Assembly: GCF_011397635.1 (NCBI RefSeq)
Contig: NC_064761.1
Span: 30,731,643 to 30,795,642, forward strand
DNA: 64,000 bases
From: Epinephelus fuscoguttatus
Lineage: Eukaryota; Chordata; Actinopteri; Perciformes; Serranidae
Reading direction: 5' to 3'
Notes under the pieces: generated by a model
Seen by the model: the letters and a program-made list of their open reading frames with translations, nothing else
The model's database searches: none
Told to the model about the DNA's origin: nothing
Made by a program: the position numbers and the translations under genes
Part shown: one piece after another, positions 16,480-26,700 of the stretch
Layout: every line of letters begins with the position of its first letter
Position numbering within the stretch: position 1 is the stretch's first letter

Positions 16480-17519
16480 CAGGGATGTCACTTCCGTTCA
16501 TGGGCCACATACTTAACATCCCCTTCAAAGTTTTCCCTGTTTTTAGTGTAAAGAAGTCCATTCTGAAAACATTCATCCATTTACAAAACAAACGATGAAC
16601 AGCCCACAATATCCTAAGAAAAATTATGTGCAAATTAAACAAAACCATTGACAGTCTGAAGTTTTGTCAGTGCCTCAGCAGCAGGGTTCCACCCATATTG
16701 TTTTAGATAGAAGTCTGATACAGATTCTTTTGTACTGGAGCTGCTGGTTGACAATATTTTGCACAGTGTTCAATATCTTTAAATATGATGACATGCTAGG
16801 ACTTAGGGGAGGTACAAGTCATGAGAGCAATCAGACCTTTGTGGATATGGTTTCGATGTTTGGGGTTTCCATGTGACAGGGACTCCAGGAGGGTGCATGC
16901 TGTCTCTTGGGTTTCATCTGCATTTGACTTAGCCAGGCACTCTGCTGTGACTTTCACACCTGCAAGAGTGTATGAAATAGAGAGGGCAAAACTGATATGG
17001 CTCCTGCAACGTTGCACAAATGATCTGGATGGGAAACAGAAAAAATAGATAAACCACAGAGAATGAAAACAGGTTGCAAACTATTTTTACAAAGCAGCGT
17101 CATCAAGAAGTTTGTATGTATTCAAGAAAAAAATCTTAATAAATTTTTAGCATTTCACAGATAACCTCTTTGTACTTGCGACCAGCATTTGAGACAGCGA
17201 GCAGAAGACGGAGGGCCTCTGCCTTCTCCTCCTCTTTGCTCTGAGATTGGCTCAAGATGTCCAGCACAGTGAGAACACCTCCATCCTCCAGGAACTCCAC
17301 CAGGTACTGATCACTGAGGAGAGAGAGAAAAGTGGGTTAAAGACAAAACAGAAAATATTCTCATTGTGTAAGAGAGCTGTATTCTGGTCAGCGTGCTCCT
17401 GAAACCTCCTGGCCTTCACAAGTGCATCAATATTGGGTGTGTAAAGTCATCTAGAGGGCTGGATTGGACCCTTTGGTGGGTCAGTTCTGGCCCCCTGGGC
17501 CATATGTTTGACACCCCTG
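16480..17519. mobile_element. hAT-type element carrying a captured fragment of armh1
   Basis: The element starts CAGGGATGTCA and ends TGACACCCCTG (11-bp inverted ends, one mismatch). It is bounded by a perfect 8-bp duplication TTATATTC at 16472-16479 and 17520-17527, so the 1040 bp moved as one unit. Positions 16480-16803 and 17351-17519 are transposon sequence. Between them lies a copy of armh1 DNA. It encodes no visible transposase and is non-autonomous. The right terminal 100 bases plus flank recur at 22910-23056, carried there by the lgals3bp duplication. Confidence 0.85.
16804..17350 (-). pseudogene. Transduplicated armh1 fragment (parts of exons 3 and 4 plus intron)
   Basis: Corresponds to armh1 12900-13466. 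The exon-4 copy is 16804-16959 (frame reads [20 protein letters not shown] against [20 protein letters not shown] in the source). The exon-3 copy runs to 17313. The intron between them is kept with small deletions, so the copy came from DNA, not mRNA. The donor side of exon 3 has changed (the source ATG|GTAAAA region is altered), the exon-4 copy is cut inside the exon, and there is no start codon, so no armh1 protein can be made. It has the same orientation as the source gene. Divergence is modest, mostly single substitutions. Confidence 0.9.
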
Positions 17520-17639
17520 TTATATTCTCTCTCACTTGTTGCTTTTTAGTTACATATTGCAAGAAGACCTCAAGATGTCACTGCAGTCTACAAAGTGACA
17601 AAGGTGAGGGTGTGTCAAATCATATGAATAAATGAGTAA

Positions 17640-18409
17640 TTGCATGTTTGGGAAAAAAAGTTCGAGTGCCGAAGACAATCACAGCCGTGACAATATCACA
17701 GTACAACATCACGAGCTCGAGTGTGATATTGCTTTTATACAACAGTTCAACAGTTAAATAAACAAGGCTGATTAAGAAATGTTGAAAAATGAGGACAAAA
17801 TAGTCAATTTAAGCATTTTATTTGTCTTCCGCCAACAAAAATAGTTCCCTCAGGACTCTGTCACTGTTGCTATATAACGCAGACATGGTGCGCCAGGTAC
17901 TTACTCGTTATACACATTTATCTGCACGTTTCCATTAATTGTGCAGCCGGTGAAATAAGTCTCTGGTGACTGCATGGTGGAGTGTCGCTTCACAGGCACA
18001 GCCGACTCTGCCTTCTGATCTGACAGTATGTTGCTTTTCTCCAAGTCATTGAGCTCCGCTGATCAAACACTGACAAACCTGGATGTGTGCTCAGATGGAT
18101 TCAGCTACTCCTCTCCCTCATCTTCCTCTGAAGACCATTCATAGTTCAATTCAAAACTGATTTTAGGAAATAAATCCATATTTTTGGCTGTTTGACAGTG
18201 GATGAATTAATTAGCCTACAACGCAACTGCTGACCTAACTGACACTAACTGTCAGTTTTGATTTCATTGTTGATTGCAATCAGCTGTGAGGCGGAGTGAT
18301 ACATACACAGTGAAATAACCGTGATGTTGTAGGCCTACTCCAATATCATCATGGTTTTACTGTCTCTCGACCAATCAGATTGCAGGGCCGGAACTAACTG
18401 TTGTATAAT
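17640..18409. repeat. Inverted-repeat DNA element just upstream of lgals3bp copy 1
   Basis: TTATACAACAGTT (17735-17747) and AACTGTTGTATAA (18396-18408) are perfect reverse complements, and partly matching CAATATCA motifs lie inside them. The outer left boundary is uncertain. The element stops about 20 bases before the shared CATGTCCTGAACATA-type sequence that precedes both lgals3bp genes, and the second copy lacks it. It therefore forms the distal promoter region of copy 1 only. Confidence 0.55.
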
Positions 18410-18509
18410 ATTTAACAAATGTCCTGAACATAGGACACAAAATCTTACAGAGTACAGCAGGTTAGTGCTGTTCTTTGTGTCCTTCTTTCCACAGTGCACT
18501 GCAATCAAA

Positions 18510-21500
18510 ATGAAAGAAAAGACTTTGTTACTGTTCAACATTCTTTTCCTGATCAGCTTGTCTGCTGGTGAGTAAACTGTCCTTAGTCTGTGTAGCTGTT
18601 GTAGAAGCTCAGCTTAATTTTACAATGAATCAAAAGCTAGTTTTATGAGAAAGACCAGAATTTTACTGTAAAACTAAAGTAAAACCTGAGCTCATATTGG
18701 CATCATATAATACAGACATGATTTATGCTGACTTCTCTTTCTTCTTTTTCTATTTGAATAATCATCACTGAACTCAGACGACTAAACTTGGTTGTGACAT
18801 TACTTTTTTCTACAGGTCATGAGGAAGGTTTTATCAGACTGGTTGGTGGTCAAGATCACTCTGAGGGCCGTGTGGAGATCTTTCATAATGGACTTTGGGG
18901 GACTGTGTGTGATGATGAGTGGGACATAAATGACGCTCATGTAGTGTGTCACCAGCTCCATTTCCCTGGTGCAACAGAAGCTGTAGGGTCAGCTGCATTT
19001 GGCAATGGTAAAAAAAGCTAAATCTGAAATTGTTAAACCACTCATTTTGAGTGTTATCACTCATTTGAATGGGTGTTATCAGTGGTTATACACCTCATAG
19101 ATATGGATTAGAAGGGGCCTGCAACATCTATTAGTAGGGTCAGAACGTACTATGTCTTTTGGTTTAGAAAAAAGATCACTGTTTGGGTTAAAAAGTATGT
19201 TTGTTATGTAATGCAACATGATGTAACAAACTTATTAACATCAGTTAAGATAAGTCAGTGCTAACTTTTAGTTTCACAAGGGGGCACAGTCTCTTGGGTC
19301 AAAAAAGTCATCCCTACGTGGACTTTCTTGCTCTTTATACTAACATTACGTCACCTGACTTCTTCTTCTGCTGCAGTCACAATTACTACGGCCACTGGAG
19401 GTTTCTGCTGATGAATAAACACAGCCATTTAATGGGCTGATAATGCCGTTCTATACTAGTAGATGTAGCAGGCCCCTTCTAACCCATACCTATGAGGCTG
19501 ATAACCAATGACAACATCTGTTCAATAGAGTGCTAACATTCCAAGTGGGTGGCCAACCACTACCAATGTCAACATATTGCTCTGTAATCTGTAATTTTGA
19601 AAAATATTTGTTGTCACTAAATGTTTTTATTCTGTGATTGGTTTTGTGTAGGGGATGGCAACATCTGGATGGATGATTTAGGATGTAGTGGGACAGAGAT
19701 TAGCCTGGTCCAATGTACATTTCGTGGGTGGGGGGTCCATAACTGTGGTCACACAGAAGATGCTGGTGTCAGATGCAAAAATGGTAAGGCAACCAATGTT
19801 TAAGCGAAAGGCGTAAATCTTCCATGGTGACATAAAGGAAAACAGTTAGATGCCAATTTCTCTTCACAGTAAAATCACTCACTGTTCCCATATTGATCTC
19901 CATCAGAGCCAGAACCAATCATCAGGGATCTAAGCCACGAGTATGATATAGACCACAACACAAGCCTTTCTCATCAGCTGGAGGAACTGTTTGACAATGG
20001 ACATGACTGTGACTTGAACATCGCAGTGGTGGCGCAAAGCAACAGCCTTGAGACAATCTGTGCTCACAGGGTCATCCTCTCTCTGAACTCGTTCCTCAAA
20101 ACTTCACAGTCAGACCTCAGCAGCCTCAGCATCAATACCACGCATGACTGCAGTGAGCACGCCAAGAGCTTTGTCAGGTAAAAGCAAACCTGTGACTTTA
20201 AACTGCCAAGTACTCTGTCATGCAAACCTGTGCCACATGCAGCTTTAATGGACAGGACAGATTGAAATGGGGTGAGAGAGAGAGAGTGGGGGTTGACATG
20301 CAGCAAAGGGTTGCAAGCCGGAGTCGAACCTGCGACCGCTGCAGTGAGGCATTGCCTCTGTACATGGGGCGCCGGCACTATCCACTACGCTACCGACGCC
20401 CCACCTGCAGCTGACCTTTATAACTTGATGCATATTGTATGCACTGATTAGCAATAGCTGAACCTCGCTAATTAAAATGTTTGCATTTCAGATACTTCTA
20501 CACAAGAAAGATTAAATTCACACGATCCTCTGCCTATTGCATTCTCAAGATGGCATCCGACTGGGGTCTGACAGAAGTACAGAATGAGGCTGCAAATATT
20601 TTCAGACTGTTTCTTCCAGAGGATCCCACTTTCCAGAGTCAGAGCTCTTTCTATGAGTTTGCAGTTCACACAAGGGATGAGGCACTGCAGGAAGTTTGTC
20701 TTCGCTACCTGGCGTGGAACTGTGAGGCGCTGATCCTTTCCTCAGCCTGGACAAATCTTCCACTGGGTCTGATCAAAGCTCTTCTGTCTCGCTCAGACCT
20801 TGTGGTTCGTAATGAAACTGTCATCCTGAATGGACTGGAGAGATGGGCGGCAGCCCGAGGAAACACAACCATTCCTGAGATTCTTTTGAAACTCATCCGT
20901 TTCCCACTGATACCAGCTGGGGACTTATACACACTTGATGGCTCACAGTACCAAGCCAGCAAGTTACAGGGGTTTCAGTTTAATGCTCTGCCTTTTGCAA
21001 CATTGCTAAATGACCTAAGGGAAGAACGACATGTCTACACATCCAGGATTTACACTGGTAAGCCGTGGAGCTTTACACTCAGCTACCACATCATCAAAGC
21101 TTACAAAGATTTTGGGTTCTACACTGTTGATGGCCAGCGCATGAGCAGTCTGACATCTGATTTCCAAACACCGGTTCATCACAGTGCCTATTTTGCTCTT
21201 CACAACATGCGCTGGAAAACAAAGGTCTATATCAGTGCTGCAGATTGCTCGAGTGAAGGTGTCTCTTGTCCTACTTTGCCAGCTGTTAGTTTAAAGGTTG
21301 CGGAAAGGAACAGTGATCTACCCAGTGAGATGGAGGGACATATTCGTTACAGTAACAGGCTCATTGTCATGTGTGATGGGAGGTATGTGTTCCACGTTCA
21401 TGAATTTAATGCTGTTGATGGAGATAATCTGGTGTTTGTCCCAAGAGGCGCAGAACAAGTCTATCCATGTCACTCAAACCTGTTCTCCTACCAGGTGGTG

Positions 21501-21527
21501 GTGCGACCTCACTACTCCACAGATTAG
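18510..21527 (+). CDS. lgals3bp: Galectin-3-binding protein-like, copy 1 (SRCR-BTB-BACK)
   Basis: Secreted glycoprotein; the mammalian family member binds galectins and matrix and modulates immune responses. Exons: 18510-18567, 18816-19007, 19652-19783, 19907-20177, 20492-21527; 562 codons (human 585). The N-terminus [19 protein letters not shown] is a signal peptide. Exons 2-3 encode one SRCR domain (about 27-127) with the typical VCDDEWD, VVCHQL, LGC, VQC and VRC cysteines. Exon 4 gives a BTB domain ([18 protein letters not shown]). Exon 5 gives BACK and the family's C-terminal beta-rich region. A 5' non-coding exon is likely, because an acceptor (CCACAG) lies 17 bases before the ATG. Polyadenylation signals are at 21699-21704 and 21893-21898. 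Intron 2 holds a 430-bp inverted-repeat element and intron 4 a SINE, both absent from copy 2. The gene looks intact. Confidence 0.92.
19078..19507. repeat. Inverted-repeat element in intron 2 of lgals3bp copy 1
   Basis: The left arm (CCTCATAGATATGG, GAAGGGGCCTGC; from about 19092) and right arm (GCAGGCCCCTTC, CCATACCTATGAGG; to about 19494) pair over about 45 bases with few mismatches. Weaker pairing extends to GGTTAT/ATAACC outside. The matching intron of copy 2 is only 176 bp and lacks it, so it inserted after the duplication or was lost from copy 2. Family not identified. Confidence 0.75.
20252..20402 (-). repeat. tRNA-derived SINE in intron 4 of lgals3bp copy 1
   Basis: Minus strand begins GGGGCGTCGGTAGCGTAGTG (A-box) and contains GGTTCGACTCC (B-box), followed by the family body. 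It belongs to the same family as 7921-8069 and is better preserved. TGCAGCT on both sides is a possible short target duplication. It is absent from the corresponding intron of copy 2. Confidence 0.85.
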
Positions 21528-21889
21528 TTTCTGTTTCCTCTGGGAACTTCAGCAAAGAGGATATGGACAGGGATGATTTATGAACAGCATATTGTCTGTT
21601 ATCATGAGAAACCTTATCTTTTATCAGGTACTTTTACACTCAACAGATTACATTAGTTATTTCATTTAGAAGATGTAGTTGACTTAATAATTGTTTTTAA
21701 TAAATGTAAATGTGTCAAGTTTGAGAAAGTCAGCAATAGGATTCATACACACATGCTACATTCTGTAAAAGGCTTGTAGTGTGAAGGGAGGTGCATGTTT
21801 CCTATGTTAGAGGTAATGATTTTGAGCTTAGAGTCTCAATACAGCATTTGTTCTGGCAAATAACAGTATACGGTACAAGTCTTTTCATG

Positions 21890-22683
21890 CTTAATAAACC
21901 TGTTCTACCAACTGGAGATGCATCATCTCACTTATGTTTGGCCACATCAACAAAGTAGAGGTGGAGGAGGCTAGAGAGGCCACTGAATGCATCATATTAA
22001 ACTTCAGCAGAAAATACATAAACATGCAGTGTACTGCGAGACTAAAGATCATTAAGATGAATTTCATATTTCATTTTTGAAATAAGGTAAACAGTGCAAT
22101 TCAGCAGTATGACTGTGTTTTACAAGGTTGTGTCATAAAAAAAGAATTGTGACTGTTATTTTACAGATTGTCACTGTTATCGTACCTTCAAAGAATGTGC
22201 AGGATGACCACCGCTCCACTCAGCTTAGTCTTTGCGAAGCTGCTGAAAGCATCAGTGAGTCCAATCTGAAAGAGGAGATTTACGCACACTTAGATCTGTG
22301 CAGTGTTTTACCTTATTTTAGGCTTTCTGCTATCAGACAAAGCAAGATTCAACAGTGGACAGGCAGTAGTCATTGGCAGTATGTAACGCACCTGTGCACA
22401 TCCTGGTGGAAAAAGCTCCACCTCTTGGGAATCGTAGTTTTTAAATACTGGATGAGGAGCTGTTAGGCATACAAATGGAAGCCATTCTTGTTATAAAACA
22501 CAAGAAATGGTGCTCCAAATAATGTTAAATAGTTTTTTGGTATTACCATAATAGTTTGTAGTTTTAAGACAAGCATTTATACAAGGTTGTGTCAGAAAAA
22601 TGCTGTAAGTGTGTCCATGTATTCCAAATGAATTTGGTAAAAATATAGTCTCATTTGTCCACACCTGTGCCTAAAGTGATTTA
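21890..22683 (+). repeat. Copy-1 3' flank shared with copy 2
   Basis: This segment is highly similar to 28881-29651 and marks the downstream part of the tandem duplication. An open frame at 22128-22466 has a shorter counterpart at 29140-29382, but the shared similarity is at DNA level, the start differs and no domain is seen. I treat it as duplicated 3' UTR or flank, not a gene. Confidence 0.65.
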
Positions 22684-22909
22684 TGTTACACAAGCTAATA
22701 ATGATACCAGGGAAGATGACCACTAAAGATTGTTTAATATGTTTATTTGGATAGTGATACTGATGTTTGGGCTCACCCTCACTCAAGATGTGAACTGATA
22801 AAAGAAAAGCAAATAGTGTAAAATCAGGGTTTGCTCCTTCTGATTTAGAGCCACTGAAAACTGTATTCACACAGTGCAGCATCTTTGGAGCTGTTGAGCT
22901 GATCCATAC

Positions 22910-23056
22910 CAAGTGCATCAATACTGGGTGTGTAAAGTCTTCTAGAGGGCTGGATTGGACCCTTTGGCGGGCCAGTTCTGGCCCCCCAGCTGTATGTTTG
23001 ACACCCCTGTCAATTCTCTCTCACTTGTTGCTTTTTTGTTACATATTGCAAGAAGG
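22910..23056. repeat. Duplicated right end of the hAT element plus flank
   Basis: Matches 17419-17566 over about 147 bases: the transposon right end (ending GACACCCCTG) plus about 45 bases of unique flank (TCTCTCACTTGTTGC, TACATATTGCAAGAAG). Because the match continues past the transposon end, it is a segmental duplication and not a second insertion. It sits immediately before the second lgals3bp gene and marks the left edge of the duplicated unit. Confidence 0.75.
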
Positions 23057-23784
23057 AAGCTTATTCAAGACAGAGGATGTGCAATAAAAGAAGGCCCTGC
23101 AGCCTCCTGACATCTTTATAAAACATGTGTTTTTCCAGTTTAGTGTTGTAGGCTGTAGGAATTGGTGATGACTAATGCCTAATAAGCATGCTAACATAAC
23201 ACCATGGCACCATAAACAAATTTGACATAATTACTGCATGTGTGGTAGAAATCACTTTTAAAAATGGCCTTTGTGGGAATAATAAAATGTGACATCAGAA
23301 CTATTTTTCTGAAACACCCTTTTAGTGGGAGTGGTCATTCCTGGAAAATAGCTGTTTACAGCTTGTTAAATTCTGCTCAGAGTTTCACCATTGTTCCTTC
23401 AGTGAGATGCCTTTCTTTTGTTCACTTCATTTTGAGTTCTGGTAAGTTCATCTCTACTTTTAACCAGAAAATGTATAGGCTACTGATGGCATGCACATTA
23501 TTTGTGTAGAGAGAAACTTTGGAGCAAATTATGGACAATTTGTCATTATGGTAAATAATCTATGTCACCACATAAATGCTCAGCAAAGTTGTATTTGCAT
23601 GTGTTTGTGTATATTGGGTCATGTGTGAGAAAACTCTAATGTCTAATGTCTGTCAGACTTAGCTCTGGGTGTAAAGAAGCTGTAGTGAATGGTCACTATT
23701 AAACACATGTCCTGAACATAGAATTAAAAAACCTAAAAAGTGCTGTTCCTTGTTTCCTTCTTTCCCCAGTGCACTGCAATCAAA

Positions 23785-26700
23785 ATGAAAGAAAAGACTT
23801 TGTTATTATTTGGTATTCTTTTCCTGATCAGCTTGTCTACTGGTGAGTAAACTGTCCTCAACCGGTGCAACTAGAACCTCTGTTGTACTAAATATGTTCA
23901 AGCTCAGCTTAATTTAACAATGAAAATAATGAAAATTACCTTCTTGAAATCAATCGACTTTTCTCCCAAAATTTTTCTCCTCTCTTTGAGAGGTGTAAAC
24001 TAGATTTTGACAGATGGGCTGGTCTCCCATTATTCCTAGTAGGTTGAGTCAGTTTGGTTAAAATGATTGTTTTACCAAAGTTCTTATATCTTTTTTCACA
24101 TATCCCCGTACTGATTAAGAAGTCATTTTTTAGATCACTTGATCAATTAATAATTTCAGTCCTCTGGGGAAATAAAAATCCACGCATCTGGAGATCAGTG
24201 CTACAGCTCCCCAAAGCTCTGGGTGGCTTAGCATTGCCCAATTTCTTACACTATTACTGGTCTTGTAATATTCATAAACTTTTTATATTGGATTAACAAC
24301 ACAGCAGACGACATGCGCCCTGCAAGGGTGGAGATGGAACTGCATCCTCTAAACTCTCTCTTCATTCCCTGGATGGCTCTCAACTCCCTTTGACTGCCTC
24401 CAACTTTACCTCAAACCCAGTGGTAATTAACTCTGTTAGACACTGGATCCAAATTAGGAAATGCCTAGGCCTTCAGGGCCTCAGACCTCTCCCTCACTGT
24501 AATCGTTCACCTATTTCTGCCCTCTAGCACTGATTTAACCTTTCGGACTTGGTTTGACAAAGGGATAACAAAATTTAAGGACCTTTACAACCAAGAGTCT
24601 TTTATGTCCTTTTCTGAGCTCTCAAAGAAATTTTACTTACCTAAATCCCACCTATTTCATTTTTTCAGCTAAGGCATTTCATTCGGAATCAGAACCCCAA
24701 ATTCCCTAGTCGTCCTCCAGATACTCTGGTAGACTCTTTATTGGCTCTTGATCCTGGACAAAAGCGGCTAATTTCTTGCATCTACAGCCTTATCAATTCT
24801 ACTATTGATAGCCCAGCGTTGTTGAAAAAAGACTTGTATGATCAAATCAGTTCACAGCCTTCTGTGGGTATTTTATTGAAGACACAACTTGCAACAATGA
24901 GACAGCACTGTAGAGCAGTTCACCAAACATTCTTATACTCCTCAGACAAACATCATACCTAACTTTCCATGTGTGTGTTTGTGTTGTCCTGCCATTTCCC
25001 AGAACTTGTTTCACCATCTCAGTGTTTGCCAGGTCACTTTGTTTTCACTATCACAGTGTTTGCCAGGTCAGTCTGCTCTTAGACTTCCCCCCAGAGTGAG
25101 ACCATTCAGGATTATTCAATTTTAGTAAACACGTTTTACTTCTAGCTTTATCTCAACTCCCAGACATTTCTTGGCCTTTTCGCTACCACATATTTTCTTT
25201 TCTACCAATTAGGTAGAACATACATAAATAATTTCAAATTTCCAGATTACCGTTACTGTCAGATTTTATGTGCCCATACATGTGTGTAAGGTCATTGATC
25301 TGTGTTGGTGAAACTGCCCTGTAGTGGTGCTGTTAACTTGCAGTGAAGAACGTATAACTGAAGAGTAACAATACCTTATTAATTATGTTAGTGCGTGATT
25401 AGAGAATTCCCTTAACCATAATAAACTACACAAATCAAGGTTACACAAAATTAGGGTTCACACCGTTTAAGAGTGAAAAACCTGTCGGCTATTTACAGGA
25501 TTCTCTTATGGCCCCTCCCGCTGGCAACCTTTAATGTGAAAGTAAAATTGTGCACAAAGCTCACTACACTAATTTGAGGCTTTCTTGGATTTACGCCAAT
25601 GTTCTGGTCCCGTCCCATGCTTGCCACCTCCTGGTCTGAAATCTTCAGAACTCTTAGCACAGCATATAATACTATCACTCCTGCACCTGTCTTGGCCTTG
25701 TTTGGTGCCCCCTTGCAGCCTATTACCTCTAAAGTCATGCAGACTGTTCTTGCCCTTACCACCCTGTTGGCCAGGCGACTCATACTCCTTAATTGGAAAC
25801 ACCCTCAACCTCCATCTCACAACAGGTGGGTGAAAGAGCTGTTCCTGTCCATTAGACTGGAAAAGCTTAGATTTCCCCTCAATGCCTCCTAAACTCATTT
25901 GAAAAGACTTGACAATCTCTCTTAAATCATATTTAATCCTTGACATCTTTGTGATGACTATTGTTAACATGATATTAATGGATGTACAATGATAATCGCT
26001 CTCCCTTGGGTGGGATGTGACTGTGGGAGGGATAAAAAGATAAGGGAAAAATTGAAAGACTGGATGTTTTCTTTGTCACATTCCACTGTTGTGTTGTTGC
26101 TCCCAATAAAGAGAGTTAAAAGAAAAAACCTTCTTGAGTGAATAAACAACACCCTTGATAGCAATATATGTGTAAGTAATAAACTCAAATCACTCAGTTA
26201 AAAAATCTATGGTGTATTTTAACCAAAATAGTATTACAACCACTGCAAAATTTTCAGCTGGCAAATAGTGGATATACGTAACAGTCGACTGGTAAGTAAC
26301 TGGCCTTCATACATTTTATAAATGAAATTGAGGCAAGATATCTGTCTGTCAAAGTCACATATTATTGTAAATACAAAACAAAACCTGGGCTCATGGCATG
26401 ATATTACTTATTAACAGGCATGGTTTACTTATGTAAATGCAAACTTCTTTTTCATCTTCACTATTTGAGTAAATTTTATAACATCACATTTTTCTACAGG
26501 TCATGAGGAAGGTTTAATCAGACTGGCTGGTGGTCAAGATTACTATGAGGGTCGTGTGGAGATCTTTCATGATGGAGTTTGGGGGACTGTGTGTGATGAT
26601 GACTGGGACATAAATGACGCTCATGTAGTGTGTCACCAGATCCACCTCCCTGGTGCAGCAGAAGCTGTAGGGTCTGCTGCATTTGGCAATGGTAATAAAG

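Noticed and set aside
16796-17017. A second armh1 gene
   Set aside because: Only parts of two exons are present, cut inside an exon and enclosed by transposon ends; it is a captured fragment.
20705-20962. Antisense open frames opposite lgals3bp exon 5 (also 27710-27967)
   Set aside because: They lie within strongly supported coding exons and are conserved only because the sense strand is nearly identical between the two copies.
22128-22466. Open frame downstream of lgals3bp copy 1 with a counterpart at 29140-29382
   Set aside because: The DNA is a duplicated 3' flank. The frames differ in start and length, and there is no domain or splice signal.
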